A stretch of DNA of 64,000 nucleotides, from positions 3,036,501-3,100,500 of the forward strand of contig NZ_CP113162.1 of the NCBI RefSeq assembly GCF_029030725.1. Reading direction: 5' to 3'. Below the pieces are notes generated by a model. It made no database searches. It was not told where the DNA came from and saw only the letters and a program-made list of their open reading frames with translations. Numbering within the stretch: the first letter of the stretch is position 1; every line of letters starts with the position of its first letter. Below are positions 36,652 to 45,132 of the stretch, piece after piece. The position numbers were made by a program, and so were the translations under genes. This stretch comes from [Pseudomonas] carboxydohydrogena. GTDB taxonomy: Bacteria > Pseudomonadota > Alphaproteobacteria > Rhizobiales > Xanthobacteraceae.

Positions 36652-37410
36652 TCAGCGCACCCCGAGCTCGGCCGGGTTGATATGCGCGGCCTCGATCACG
36701 AGCTTGGACAGCGCGCGCCCGAGGCAATCATGCACCCGCGCGGCAACGCCGATGCTGTGGGCCTGCGCGAACAGATCGAAGTCTCCCGCCTCGCTCCAGG
36801 CGCGCATGATCGAAAAACGATCGAACAGCGGCGCACCATGCTCCTGCGCCACGACGCGCAGCGTATCGTTGTAGTTGGTCGCCGCCAGCACCGTTTCCAT
36901 GCGCGGGCTGTATTGCAGATTCATCAGGATGACGTCGGCATCCGCCTTCTGCACAGCGGCCAGGCCGGTATCGAGCGCGGCGCGAAAATCGTCCGGGTCG
37001 ATCGAACGCATCGCATCGACGGTGCCGGTCTGCCACACCACTAGCGTCGGCTTGCGCTCGGCCACGATCTTCTCGATCTTCCCGGCGACATCGGCGGCGG
37101 TCTCCTTGGGGTGAAGGTCGGTCGTGACGCTGATCTCGATACCGGGCAGCTTGCTGCGCAGCGCCGCTTCGAAACGCGCGGGATAGGAGCTGGCCGCACC
37201 ATCCGGCCCGCTCAACACCGAGGAGCGGCTGCCGACCACCAGCACGCGAATGGGCGATCTCGTCTTGAACGCTTCCGCGACATTCGACAGAACCGCCTCG
37301 GTATGAAGCAGATAGGCCGGTACGGAACAGAAATTGGCGTCGTCGGCCACGGCCGGCGTCACCGCCAGCCAGACCAGAGCGGCCATTCCCGCGATCCGCG
37401 CGATCCGCAT
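36652..37410 (-). CDS. SGNH hydrolase-like exported protein, catalytic Asp not seen (second gene of the opgC operon)
   Basis: The 252-residue protein has a signal peptide (IAGMAALVWLAVTPAVADD) and resembles the neighbouring SGNH hydrolase in order of segments: VLVVGSRSSVLSG in place of the serine block, LVVWQTGTVDAM in place of the asparagine block, and FAQAHSIGVAARVHDC where the Asp-x-x-His block is expected. The Asp of that block appears as Ala, and the Asn block has Thr-Val, so activity may be altered or lost. The ATG at 37410 overlaps the opgC stop by one base, with GGGAG six bases upstream. Confidence 0.8.
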   Translation of the reverse strand: MRIARIAGMAALVWLAVTPAVADDANFCSVPAYLLHTEAVLSNVAEAFKTRSPIRVLVVGSRSSVLSGPDGAASSYPARFEAALRSKLPGIEISVTTDLHPKETAADVAGKIEKIVAERKPTLVVWQTGTVDAMRSIDPDDFRAALDTGLAAVQKADADVILMNLQYSPRMETVLAATNYNDTLRVVAQEHGAPLFDRFSIMRAWSEAGDFDLFAQAHSIGVAARVHDCLGRALSKLVIEAAHINPAELGVR

Positions 37411-38633
37411 CAATTGCTCCCGACCATATCGGCGCTGACGGCCAAAACAGGCCGTTTACCGCTCTTGTTGACCTCCGCCTTGTACCATGACAGCAGCCAC
37501 GCCGCGCAGGACATGATGACCAAACCGATCATACTAATGACGAAATGCAACCCCGCCCCGCCCGAGGTTTCGGCCAGCACGAAGTGGCCGGCGAAGGCGA
37601 GAAACACGCCGATGCAGAATATCTCCAGCGAGTGCTGTCCGCACAGGATTACCGGGCGCAGCCAGGGCGATTTCAACCCCGGCCAGTCCTTCTTCAGGAA
37701 GCGGACCGTCACCGCCGCGAGCGCGAGGAAATGGGCGAACCGCAGTACGTCGAGATCGGTCTTGTTGATCGGATACATCCAGCTTTCCAGCCAGCCCGGC
37801 AGATAGCCGTGCAACTGCGGGACGTGCCATGTCAGCGTCACGTAAAAGGCGAACAGCAGATAGGCCACCGCCAGCACGAGCGTGACGCGCGAGGCGAGGA
37901 TCGGCGCCATCCGCTGCGCGCCGCCGAGAGCGCACCACGCGCCGAACACGAACAGCAACTGCCAGGCGAACGGATTGAACACCCACGTTCCGTTCGGATA
38001 GGCCGGCAGCGCGAAGCCGAACTGCCATGTCAGCGCATAGACGAGAACCGCCAGCGTCAACGTGAGATCCGGGATGCGGCGCATCAGCCAGATCGTGAGC
38101 GGCAGGAACAGCATCAGCACGATATAGAGCGGCAACACATCCATATTGACCGGCTTGAATTTCAGCAGCAGCGCCTGGATGATCGTGACATCCGGATGCT
38201 TGAGAAAATCGAGAATCCCCATTTCCTCCGAATAAAGCGGGTTCTCGAAGCTCGTCGCGATGTAGGAAATCTCGGCAAGATAGATCATGAACAAAAAGAC
38301 GTGCGCGACGTAGATCTGCCAGACCCGCTTGAAGATACGCGCGCTCGAAATGATGAAACCGCGCTCGTCCATCGCCCGGCTGTAGACGAAGGCGGCGGTA
38401 TATCCCGAAATGAAAATGAAAATCTCGGTCGCGTCGGAAAAGCCGTAATTGCGGATGGTGAGCCAGGTCAGGATATTCGGCGGCAGATGATCGATGAAGA
38501 TCAGCCACAGCGCGAGGCCGCGAAACAGGTCGAGCCGCAATTCCCGCTCGCCCGCCGCCACCGGAAGAGCGGATTTTCCGGCATCCCGTGGAATGATCTT
38601 GGGTTCGGGCGCTGAGGCGGTCAGGGTTGTCAT
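37410..38633 (-). CDS. opgC: OpgC family membrane acyltransferase
   Basis: OpgC proteins attach succinyl groups to osmoregulated periplasmic glucans. This 407-residue protein has about ten helices and the family's N-terminal motif LRLDLFRGLALWLIFIDHLP, where Asp/Arg/His residues are conserved, followed by FSDATEIFIFISGYTAAFVY. The C-terminal part ends with a cytoplasmic tail. It is first in a three-gene operon with two exported SGNH-type proteins, with one-base and two-base junctions. The substrate glucan synthase (opgG/H or ndvB type) is not in this window, so the acceptor is inferred. Confidence 0.9.
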   Translation of the reverse strand: MTTLTASAPEPKIIPRDAGKSALPVAAGERELRLDLFRGLALWLIFIDHLPPNILTWLTIRNYGFSDATEIFIFISGYTAAFVYSRAMDERGFIISSARIFKRVWQIYVAHVFLFMIYLAEISYIATSFENPLYSEEMGILDFLKHPDVTIIQALLLKFKPVNMDVLPLYIVLMLFLPLTIWLMRRIPDLTLTLAVLVYALTWQFGFALPAYPNGTWVFNPFAWQLLFVFGAWCALGGAQRMAPILASRVTLVLAVAYLLFAFYVTLTWHVPQLHGYLPGWLESWMYPINKTDLDVLRFAHFLALAAVTVRFLKKDWPGLKSPWLRPVILCGQHSLEIFCIGVFLAFAGHFVLAETSGGAGLHFVISMIGLVIMSCAAWLLSWYKAEVNKSGKRPVLAVSADMVGSN

Positions 38634-38885
38634 CGGCTCGAACTGTTCAGGGAGAACGCAGCGACGGCATCGCCGCAGGATAGAGGTTCGTCAAGCAGCC
38701 GCAAACCGCTACCATGGAACCTCACCGCGATTTGCACGCCGCCGGGCACAGGCAGGCCATGCACAGCCCAAGATGAACCCGGCTTGAACGAAATCGCATC
38801 AACAAGGCTCCGCAAGATCGCGCGCGACGTTTTGCCATTGCCGCCGCTTGGGTCTATCATCGGAACGAACCATCCGATTGAAGCA

Positions 38886-39278
38886 ATGTATCGCGCCGTC
38901 ACCCGCCAGATCGAAGTCCTCGTCGAACCCGAGTTCCTTCCCGAACGCTCATCCCCCGAAAACCGGCAATTTTTCTGGGCCTACAGCATCGTGATCGTGA
39001 ACGAAGGCAGCGAAACCGTCCAGCTCAAGACCCGGCACTGGATCATCACCGATGGTCTTGGCCAGCAGCAGGAAGTGCGCGGCGAAGGCGTGGTCGGCGA
39101 GCAACCCGTCATCGCGCCCGGCGAACGGTATGAGTATACGAGCGGCGTGCCGCTGACCACGCCGTCGGGCTTCATGACCGGCAGTTATCAGATGCTGACG
39201 GAAAGCGGCGAGACGTTCGACCTCGCGATCCCGCTGTTCTCGCTCGACAGCCCGGACGCCAGGCGCACGCTGAATTAG
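38886..39278 (+). CDS. apaG: ApaG domain protein
   Basis: The 130-residue protein is a typical ApaG, a beta-sandwich (fibronectin-like) protein of uncertain function linked to cobalt resistance and Ap4A levels in enterobacteria. Family motifs are AVTRQIEVLVEPEFLPERSS, FFWAYSIVIVNEGSETVQL, RHWIITDGLGQQQEVRGEGV and the C-terminal YTSGVPLTTPSGFMTGSYQM. The ATG at 38886 begins the family domain; the frame upstream is unsupported. It is monocistronic, divergent from opgC across 252 bases in which I see no further gene. Confidence 0.94.
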   Translation: MYRAVTRQIEVLVEPEFLPERSSPENRQFFWAYSIVIVNEGSETVQLKTRHWIITDGLGQQQEVRGEGVVGEQPVIAPGERYEYTSGVPLTTPSGFMTGSYQMLTESGETFDLAIPLFSLDSPDARRTLN

Positions 39279-39307
39279 AACTGACTCAAAATCGCCATGC
39301 GCGGACT

Positions 39308-39404
39308 TGATCCACGCATCCATCTTTTCGAGAAGAAAAATGGATTGCCGGGTCATAGGCAAGCGAAGCGACGCCGTTCTTCAAACGGCTATACCCGGCA
39401 ATGA
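39308..39404. repeat. Intergenic palindromic repeat between apaG and hslO
   Basis: Two nested hairpins are visible: an AT-rich TCCATCTTTTC/GAAAAATGGA stem, and TTGCCGGGT (39345-39353) with its perfect inverse ACCCGGCAA (39393-39401). From memory, GGATTGCCGGGTC...CCCGGCAATGACG is an abundant interspersed repeat in Bradyrhizobium relatives. It lies between convergent genes and may also terminate transcription. Confidence 0.65.
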
Positions 39405-39419
39405 CGCCTCGTGCCGCGG

Positions 39420-40400
39420 CTATTCCTCCACGCCCGCTTCCTGCGGGGTGAATTCGTAGGTCGAGCTACAGAACTCGCACGTCACCACGACCTTGCCGTT
39501 CTCCACCATCTCGGCGCGATCCTGCGGATCGAAACTCGCCAGCATGCCCGCCACCGCATCGCGCGAGCAGGTGCAGCTTGCCAGCAGCGGCAGGCTCGGA
39601 AACACGCGCACGCCGCGCTCGTGGAACAGCCGGAACAAAAGCCGCTCGCCCGACAGATCGGGATCGATCAGTTCGACATCCTCGATGGTGGCGAACAGCG
39701 ACTGGCTTTCGGTCCACGCGTCATCTTCCTCCACCACATGCGACACGCTGCCTTCCGGCGCATCGCCCGGATCAAGATCGGCCTGCTTGGCGCGCTCCGG
39801 CGCCTTCGGCAGAAACTGGATCAGCGCGCCGCCGCCGCGCCAGCGATGCTTCGGCCCGTCGCCGCCGCCGCGCAATTCCTCACCGACAGCGAGGCGCACG
39901 CGGGTCGGAATCTGCTCCGAGCGCAGAAAATATTCGTGCGCGGCATCCTCCAGCGATCCGCCCTGCAAGGCGACGAGGCCCTGATAGCGGCTCATGTCCG
40001 GCCCCTGATCGATGGTCATCGCAAGATGGCCGTGCCCGAGCAGTTCCCCGGAGGAAAGACCGGGTTTCAGCCGCGCCTTGTCGAAACGCGCATAGGCGCG
40101 CAGCCGGTCCGGCGCGATAAAATCGACGACGATCAGCGATACCGGACCATCGGTCTGGGTCTGAAGGATGAAACGGCCCTCGAATTTCAGCGACGAGCCA
40201 AGCAGCGTCGTCAGCACGATGGCCTCACCCAGCACCTTTCCGACAGGCGCGGGATAATCGTGGCGCATCAGAATATCGTCGAGCGCGGGCCCCATCCGCG
40301 TCAGCCGCCCGCGAACATCGAGCGCGCTGACTTCGAACGGGATCACCGCATCATCGACCGGCACGGCCGAGGGCGCGCGAATAGAACCTTGATCCGCCAT
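39420..40400 (-). CDS. hslO: Redox-regulated chaperone Hsp33
   Basis: Hsp33 holds unfolding proteins during oxidative stress; it is switched on when its zinc cysteines oxidise. This 326-residue member is longer than the E. coli protein (about 290). The C-terminal zinc site shows the CxC and CxxC pairs as ASCTCSRDAV and VTCEFCSSTY. The N-terminal domain has GKVLGEAIVLTTLLGSSLKF and FEGRFILQTQTDGPVSLIV. A charged insertion around ERAKQADLDPGDAPEG explains the extra length. It is 77 bases downstream of argF on the same strand. Confidence 0.95.
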   Translation of the reverse strand: MADQGSIRAPSAVPVDDAVIPFEVSALDVRGRLTRMGPALDDILMRHDYPAPVGKVLGEAIVLTTLLGSSLKFEGRFILQTQTDGPVSLIVVDFIAPDRLRAYARFDKARLKPGLSSGELLGHGHLAMTIDQGPDMSRYQGLVALQGGSLEDAAHEYFLRSEQIPTRVRLAVGEELRGGGDGPKHRWRGGGALIQFLPKAPERAKQADLDPGDAPEGSVSHVVEEDDAWTESQSLFATIEDVELIDPDLSGERLLFRLFHERGVRVFPSLPLLASCTCSRDAVAGMLASFDPQDRAEMVENGKVVVTCEFCSSTYEFTPQEAGVEE

Positions 40401-40481
40401 GAGGCGTCCTTTTTTGAAACATCATACGAGAGCAAGACCGCAATGTAAGAAGTGCCTGCGGCCGTTCAAGCGTAGCGGTGC

Positions 40482-41405
40482 TTAACCCACGGCCCCGAGG
40501 CACCAGGCGAGAATGCCCTTGTGCGCGTGGAGACGATTTTCCGCCTCGTCGAACACCACCGATTGCGGCCCGTCGATCACCTCATCGGTGACTTCCTCAC
40601 CACGATGCGCCGGCAGGCAGTGCATGAAGATCGCATCCGGCTTCGCCAGCGACATCAGCTTCTCGTCAACCTGATAAGGCTGCAACAAAGTGTGCCGGTG
40701 CTCGGCATCCTTGTCGCCCATCGACATCCATGTGTCGGTGACGACGCAATCGGCGCCGCGCACGGCTTCCTTCGCGTCGGTGCCGAGCACGATCGGCGCA
40801 TTGGCGGCCTTGATCCAGTCGCGCAGCCTTTTGTTCGGCGCCAGCTGCGGCGGCGTCGCGACGCGCAAGGTGAAGCCGAAACGTTCAGCCGCATGCGCCC
40901 AGGACGCCATGACGTTGTTGTCGTCGCCGACCCACGCCACGGTGCGGCCCTTGATCGGCCCGCGATGCTCCTCGAAGGTCATGACGTCGGCCATCACCTG
41001 AGTGGGGTGCGAACGCCGCGTCAGGCCGTTGATGACCGGCACGGTCGCGAACTCCACCATTTCGGCGAGCGCGTCATGGCTGAGAATCCGGATCATGATG
41101 ATGTCGACGAAACGCGACAGCACGCGCGCGGTGTCCGCGAAGGTTTCGCCACGGCCGAGCTGCATCTCCTGCCCGGTCAGCATGATCGCTTCGCCGCCAA
41201 GCTGGCGCATGCCGACCTCGAACGACACGCGCGTGCGCGTCGAGGGCCGCTCGAAGATCATCGCCAGCGTCTTGTCCTTGAGCGGGCGATCCGGGTGGCC
41301 CGCTTTCAGGTTCTTCTTCATCGCGATCGACGCATCGAGAATCGCCCGCAGGTCATGCACCGGCAGTTCGGACAGATCGAGAAAGTGGCGCAAAATCTTG
41401 CTCAT
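40482..41405 (-). CDS. argF: Ornithine carbamoyltransferase
   Basis: Makes citrulline from ornithine and carbamoyl phosphate in arginine synthesis. The 307-residue enzyme has the carbamoyl-phosphate motif [13 protein letters not shown], the [10 protein letters not shown] and [15 protein letters not shown] segments, the ornithine-binding [10 protein letters not shown] (SMG loop) and the catalytic cysteine in [13 protein letters not shown]. Its ATG overlaps the argD stop by four bases (ATGA), so argD and argF form an operon. Confidence 0.96.
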   Translation of the reverse strand: MSKILRHFLDLSELPVHDLRAILDASIAMKKNLKAGHPDRPLKDKTLAMIFERPSTRTRVSFEVGMRQLGGEAIMLTGQEMQLGRGETFADTARVLSRFVDIIMIRILSHDALAEMVEFATVPVINGLTRRSHPTQVMADVMTFEEHRGPIKGRTVAWVGDDNNVMASWAHAAERFGFTLRVATPPQLAPNKRLRDWIKAANAPIVLGTDAKEAVRGADCVVTDTWMSMGDKDAEHRHTLLQPYQVDEKLMSLAKPDAIFMHCLPAHRGEEVTDEVIDGPQSVVFDEAENRLHAHKGILAWCLGAVG

Positions 41406-42622
41406 GATGCAGCCTTCTTGCCCGGAGCGGTGGGCAAATCCTTCGCGAGCCGCGCGCAGGCCCTCTCGACCCGGCCGACAGCCTCCTCGATCTCGGCTTC
41501 CGTCACGATCAAGGGCGGCAGCAGCCGCACCACATTCTCGCCAGCGCCGACGGTCAGCAGTTTTTCCTCGCGCAACGCCACGATCAGGCCGGGCGACGGC
41601 ACCGCCGCTTGCAGGCCGATCAGCAATCCTTCGCCACGCACCTGCGTCAAAACATTTGGATAACGGTCGATGATGGAGGCGAGCTTCTGCTTCAGAAGCA
41701 GCGAAGCACGCTTCACATGATCGAAGAAGCCCGGCGCCAGCATCACGTCGAGCACGGCAGTCGCGGCCGCGATCGCCAGCGGATTCCCGCCGAAGGTCGA
41801 ACCGTGGCTGCCCGCCGTCATTCCCGATGCGGCTTCGCGTGTCGCAAGACACGCACCGATCGGAAAGCCGCCGCCGAGCGCCTTCGCCAGTGCCATCACG
41901 TCAGGCTCGACGCCGAGACGCTTGTAGGCGAACAACTCGCCGGTGCGGCCCATGCCGGTCTGCACCTCGTCGAAAATCAGCAGCAGGCCCTTGTCGTCGC
42001 ACAACTGGCGCAGCGCCCTGAAGAAGCCGTGCTCGGGCTCGCGCACGCCGCCCTCGCCCTGCAACGGCTCGATCAGGATGCCCGCGGTCTGCGGCCCCAC
42101 CGCCTTCTTCACCGCCTCGATGTCGCCGAGCGGCACCTGATCGAAGCCCTCGACCCTTGGCCCGAAGCCGTCGAGATATTTCTCCTGACCGCCGGCGGCG
42201 AGCGTCGCCAGCGTGCGGCCATGAAAGGCACCCTCGAAGGTGATGATGCGGAAGCGCTCGGGATGTCCCTTCGCCGCATGATATTTGCGCGTGACCTTGA
42301 TGGCGCATTCCATCGCCTCGGCGCCGGAATTGGCGAAGAACACCTCGTCGGCGAAACTGTTCTCGCACAGTCGTGCGGCGACCTTCTCGCCGTCCGGGCT
42401 CTTGAACAGGTTCGACATGTGCCAGAGTTTCGCGGCCTGCGCCTGAACGGCTTCGACCAGATGCGGATGCGCATGGCCGAGCGCGTTCACCGCGACGCCG
42501 CTGGTGAAATCGAGATAGCGCTCGCCGTTGGTGGCAATCAGCCACGCCCCCTCGCCGCGTTCGAAAGCGAGATCGACCCGGGCGAAGACCGGCATGAGAT
42601 GGGACGAAGCGGTGGTGGTCAT
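41402..42622 (-). CDS. argD: Acetylornithine aminotransferase
   Basis: A class III PLP aminotransferase converting N-acetylglutamate semialdehyde to N-acetylornithine, and often succinyl-diaminopimelate semialdehyde in lysine synthesis. The 406-residue protein shows [20 protein letters not shown], the [11 protein letters not shown] segment, [17 protein letters not shown] and the PLP lysine in [17 protein letters not shown]. The ATG at 42622 has AGG eight bases before it (AGGTTGCC, then ATG); a long open frame extends upstream without similarity. It precedes argF in an overlapping pair. A strong GC-rich palindrome lies about 80 bases upstream. Confidence 0.95.
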   Translation of the reverse strand: MTTTASSHLMPVFARVDLAFERGEGAWLIATNGERYLDFTSGVAVNALGHAHPHLVEAVQAQAAKLWHMSNLFKSPDGEKVAARLCENSFADEVFFANSGAEAMECAIKVTRKYHAAKGHPERFRIITFEGAFHGRTLATLAAGGQEKYLDGFGPRVEGFDQVPLGDIEAVKKAVGPQTAGILIEPLQGEGGVREPEHGFFRALRQLCDDKGLLLIFDEVQTGMGRTGELFAYKRLGVEPDVMALAKALGGGFPIGACLATREAASGMTAGSHGSTFGGNPLAIAAATAVLDVMLAPGFFDHVKRASLLLKQKLASIIDRYPNVLTQVRGEGLLIGLQAAVPSPGLIVALREEKLLTVGAGENVVRLLPPLIVTEAEIEEAVGRVERACARLAKDLPTAPGKKAAS

Positions 42623-42701
42623 GGCAACCTGACAGGACGAACGCTGGACCTGCCGGGAACCGCGAGATTCCCCCGGTCGTGACGGTCCGTAAAAATGAAA
42701 C

Positions 42702-42724
42702 ATGCCGCCCCGACGGGGCGGCAT
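42702..42724 (-). promoter_or_regulatory. Perfect GC-rich stem-loop in the argDF leader
   Basis: ATGCCGCCCC (42702-42711) and GGGGCGGCAT (42715-42724) pair perfectly around GAC. On the minus strand the hairpin is followed by GTTTCATTTTTAC, a broken T tract, 80 bases before argD. It could be a weak attenuator or simply an RNA-stabilising hairpin. Confidence 0.45.
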
Positions 42725-42848
42725 TACGTGATTATCCTCTCCGCATGTCTGGGCTGTCAACACGCCAGAGAGTCCGTTTTGCTCCATTCCGGACCCCGCC
42801 TGCGGCACCCGATGCGGCCCCTGCATCGGCAAATTGGTGTGCATGACT

Positions 42849-43055
42849 GATTCGGAACATGTGGACTTCGAAGCCGGACTCTTGCGCGTGAGTCACGGCA
42901 TATTGTAGCGTTTTTCTCACTGGCTACGACATCTCGTGCGGCGTCCTGAATTCTGAATCCAAAGACAGCCAAAACGTCCGGTCCTTCCGACCGGCGAGGG
43001 CTAAGGGATTCTGCCGGCACGAGTTTTCGGAACCATCAATCGGAGTGCCGGATTC
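42849..43055. promoter_or_regulatory. Cluster of GANTC (CcrM methylation) sites upstream of gcrA
   Basis: GANTC occurs at 42849 (GATTC), 42955 (GAATC), 43007 (GATTC) and 43051 (GATTC), four times in about 207 bases where roughly one would be expected by chance. GcrA acts on promoters carrying CcrM-methylated GANTC, so the sites suggest methylation-dependent or feedback control of gcrA. Confidence 0.5.
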
Positions 43056-43088
43056 ACCTTCCAGGCACGAGAGAGAAGGATGAGAGCG

Positions 43089-43595
43089 ATGACGGTAATG
43101 AATTGGACCGACGATCGCGTCGAACAGCTCAAGAAATTATGGGAATCCGGCCTCTCGGCGAGCCAGATTGCCGCCGAACTCGGGAACATCACGCGCAATG
43201 CCGTGATCGGAAAGGTTCACCGGCTCGGTCTGTCCGGCCGCGCCAAGAGTCCGTCCTCCGCCACGCCCCGGCAGCGCAAGGTGCGCGCCCCGCAGCACAT
43301 GATGCGCATCAGCCGCCCGATGGCGCGCGGCAACACCGCGCTCGCCCATGCCTTCGAGACCGAGGCCGAACCCGATCCGATCGCATTCGACAACGTGGTG
43401 CCGATGAACCAGCGCCGCACCCTGCTCGAATTGACGGAAGACACCTGCCACTGGCCGGTCGGCGATCCGGGCAGCACCGAGTTCTTTTTCTGCGGCGGCA
43501 AAGCGCTCGGCGGCCTGCCCTATTGCGCGCATCACTCGCGCGTCGCTTACCAGCCCGCCGGCGACCGCCGGCGCGACCGGCGGCCGAACAAGTAA
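43089..43595 (+). CDS. gcrA: Cell-cycle regulator GcrA
   Basis: GcrA is an alphaproteobacterial factor that binds RNA polymerase sigma-70 and methylated GANTC promoters to control cell-cycle genes. The 168-residue protein starts MTVMNWTDDRVEQLKKLWES and contains the DNA-binding helix segment LSASQIAAELGNITRNAVIG with the KVHRLGLSGRAK extension. The C-terminal sigma-binding part has LLELTEDTCHWPVGDPG and FFCGGKALGGLPYCAHHSRV. The ATG at 43089 has AAGGA eight bases upstream; ATG 43080 is too close to the ribosome site. A bidirectional terminator follows. Confidence 0.95.
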   Translation: MTVMNWTDDRVEQLKKLWESGLSASQIAAELGNITRNAVIGKVHRLGLSGRAKSPSSATPRQRKVRAPQHMMRISRPMARGNTALAHAFETEAEPDPIAFDNVVPMNQRRTLLELTEDTCHWPVGDPGSTEFFFCGGKALGGLPYCAHHSRVAYQPAGDRRRDRRPNK

Positions 43596-43616
43596 CGCCC
43601 TCCAATCCGGCAAACG

Positions 43617-43646
43617 AAAAAGCCCGCCTGATGGCGGGCTTTTTTT
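43617..43646. terminator. Bidirectional terminator between gcrA and phoB
   Basis: AAAAA, GCCCGCC (43622-43628), loop TGAT, GGCGGGC (43633-43639), then seven T. Ends both gcrA and the pho operon transcript. Confidence 0.92.
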
Positions 43647-43683
43647 GATTTTCAACTCTGCGCGGAAAACAAACCTGCGCCGA

Positions 43684-44388
43684 TCAGCCTTCCACCTTGG
43701 CGAAGCGGTCGTCGAGCGCATAACCCGCGCCGCGCACGGTGCGGATCGGGTCCTGCTCCTCGCCGGGATTGAGCAGCTTGCGCAGCCGCCCGATATGCAC
43801 GTCCACGGTGCGCTCATCGATATAGATGTCGCGGCCCCAGACGCCATCGAGCAACTGCTCGCGGCTGAATACGCGCCCGGGATGTTGCAGGAAGAATTCG
43901 AGCAGCCGGTATTCGGTCGGGCCAAGATCAATCGGACGGCCCGAGCGCGCGACGCGGCGCTTCTCGCGGTCGAGTTCGATGTCGCCATAGACCAACACGT
44001 TGGCCAGACGCTCCGGGCTCGCACGCCGCAGCAGCCCCTTCACCCGTGCCAGCAGTTCCGGCACCGAGAACGGCTTGACGATGTAATCGTCCGCGCCGGT
44101 GGCAAGGCCACGCACGCGCTCGCTTTCCTCGCCACGTGCGGTCAGCATAATGATCGGCAACTGCTTGGTTTCAGGGCGCGCCCGCAGCCTGCGGCACAGT
44201 TCGATACCGGACAGCCCCGGCAGCATCCAGTCGAGCACCACGAGATCCGGCACGCGCTCTTTCAGCCGCGTGTCCGCATCGTCGCCGCGCGCTACCGTCT
44301 CGACGTCGTAGCCTTCCGCGTCGAGATTGTAGCGCAGCAATGTCGACAGCGCCTCCTCATCCTCGACGACCAGAATTCGTGCGTTCAT
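43684..44388 (-). CDS. phoB: Phosphate regulon response regulator PhoB
   Basis: An OmpR-type response regulator that binds Pho boxes when phosphorylated by PhoR. The 234-residue protein has the receiver domain with acidic pocket VVEDEEAL, phospho-acceptor D53 in LVVLDWMLPG and the lysine in DDYIVKPFS, then a winged-helix domain with RVFSREQLLDGVWG and ERTVDVHIGRLRKLL. It is the last gene of the phoR-pstSCAB-phoU-phoB set, 10 bases after phoU. Confidence 0.97.
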   Translation of the reverse strand: MNARILVVEDEEALSTLLRYNLDAEGYDVETVARGDDADTRLKERVPDLVVLDWMLPGLSGIELCRRLRARPETKQLPIIMLTARGEESERVRGLATGADDYIVKPFSVPELLARVKGLLRRASPERLANVLVYGDIELDREKRRVARSGRPIDLGPTEYRLLEFFLQHPGRVFSREQLLDGVWGRDIYIDERTVDVHIGRLRKLLNPGEEQDPIRTVRGAGYALDDRFAKVEG

Positions 44389-44398
44389 GGATACCCTT

Positions 44399-45115
44399 TT
44401 AACCCGCAGATGATGTGCTGGAGAACCTCGTCATATCGCCCTTCGGCCGCGACGCGCCGATCGGCTGCCCCTCGATCATGTAGAACACCGTCTCGGCGAT
44501 ATTGGTTGCATGATCGCCGATCCGTTCGATGTTCTTGGCACAGAACATCAGATGGATACAGAACCCGATATTGCGCGGATCTTCCATCATATAGGTCAGC
44601 AGTTCGCGAAACAGCGAGGTGCAGATTGCGTCCACTTCCTCGTCACCCTTCCACACCACCATGGCGGCGGGAACGTCGTGGGCGGCATAGGCGTCGAGCA
44701 CGGCCTTGACCTGCGATTGCACGAGGTCGGTCATGTGCTCCAGGCCGCGGATCAGCTTCAGCGGGTGGAAATCGCTGTCGAGCTGACCAACGCGCTTGGC
44801 GATGTTCTTCGACAGATCGCCCATCCGCTCAAGATCGGTCGCGACGCGCAAGGCGCCGACGATCTCGCGCAGATCGACCGCCATCGGCTGGCGGCGCGCG
44901 ATGGTGAGTACGCCGCGCTCCTCGATCATGTGCTGCAACTTATCGAGCTCGACATCGGTGGTGACGACGCGCGCGCTCAGATTGATGTCGCGGCGGATCA
45001 GCGAATCCACCGAATCGACGATCTGCCGCTCCACGAGGCCGCCCATCTCCGCCACCAGGCGGGCCAGCTCCTGCAAGTCCTCGTCGAACGCCTTCGCGGT
45101 ATGTTCCATTCCCAT
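44399..45115 (-). CDS. phoU: Phosphate transport regulator PhoU
   Basis: PhoU links the Pst transporter to PhoR signalling and prevents Pho activation when phosphate is plentiful. The 238-residue all-helical protein has two PhoU repeats, with metal-binding patterns RVATDLERMGDLSKNIAKR and CAKNIERIGDHATNIAETV. The ATG at 45115 has GGAGA six bases upstream; a GTG one codon earlier is less well spaced. It lies 17 bases after pstB. Confidence 0.96.
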   Translation of the reverse strand: MGMEHTAKAFDEDLQELARLVAEMGGLVERQIVDSVDSLIRRDINLSARVVTTDVELDKLQHMIEERGVLTIARRQPMAVDLREIVGALRVATDLERMGDLSKNIAKRVGQLDSDFHPLKLIRGLEHMTDLVQSQVKAVLDAYAAHDVPAAMVVWKGDEEVDAICTSLFRELLTYMMEDPRNIGFCIHLMFCAKNIERIGDHATNIAETVFYMIEGQPIGASRPKGDMTRFSSTSSAG

Positions 45116-45132
45116 CACAGTTCTCCGAACCG

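Larger units (their letters stand above)
42623..43088. other. Divergent regulatory region between argD and gcrA
   Basis: This 466-base region has no supported gene. It contains a 23-base palindrome in the argD leader, five GANTC sites (one at 42666 and four at 42849-43055) and the gcrA ribosome site. Open frames running through it are extensions of argD or shadows. Confidence 0.7.

Noticed and set aside
38630..38902. 90-codon minus-strand frame between opgC and apaG
   Set aside because: It begins inside apaG and has no ribosome site or family similarity.
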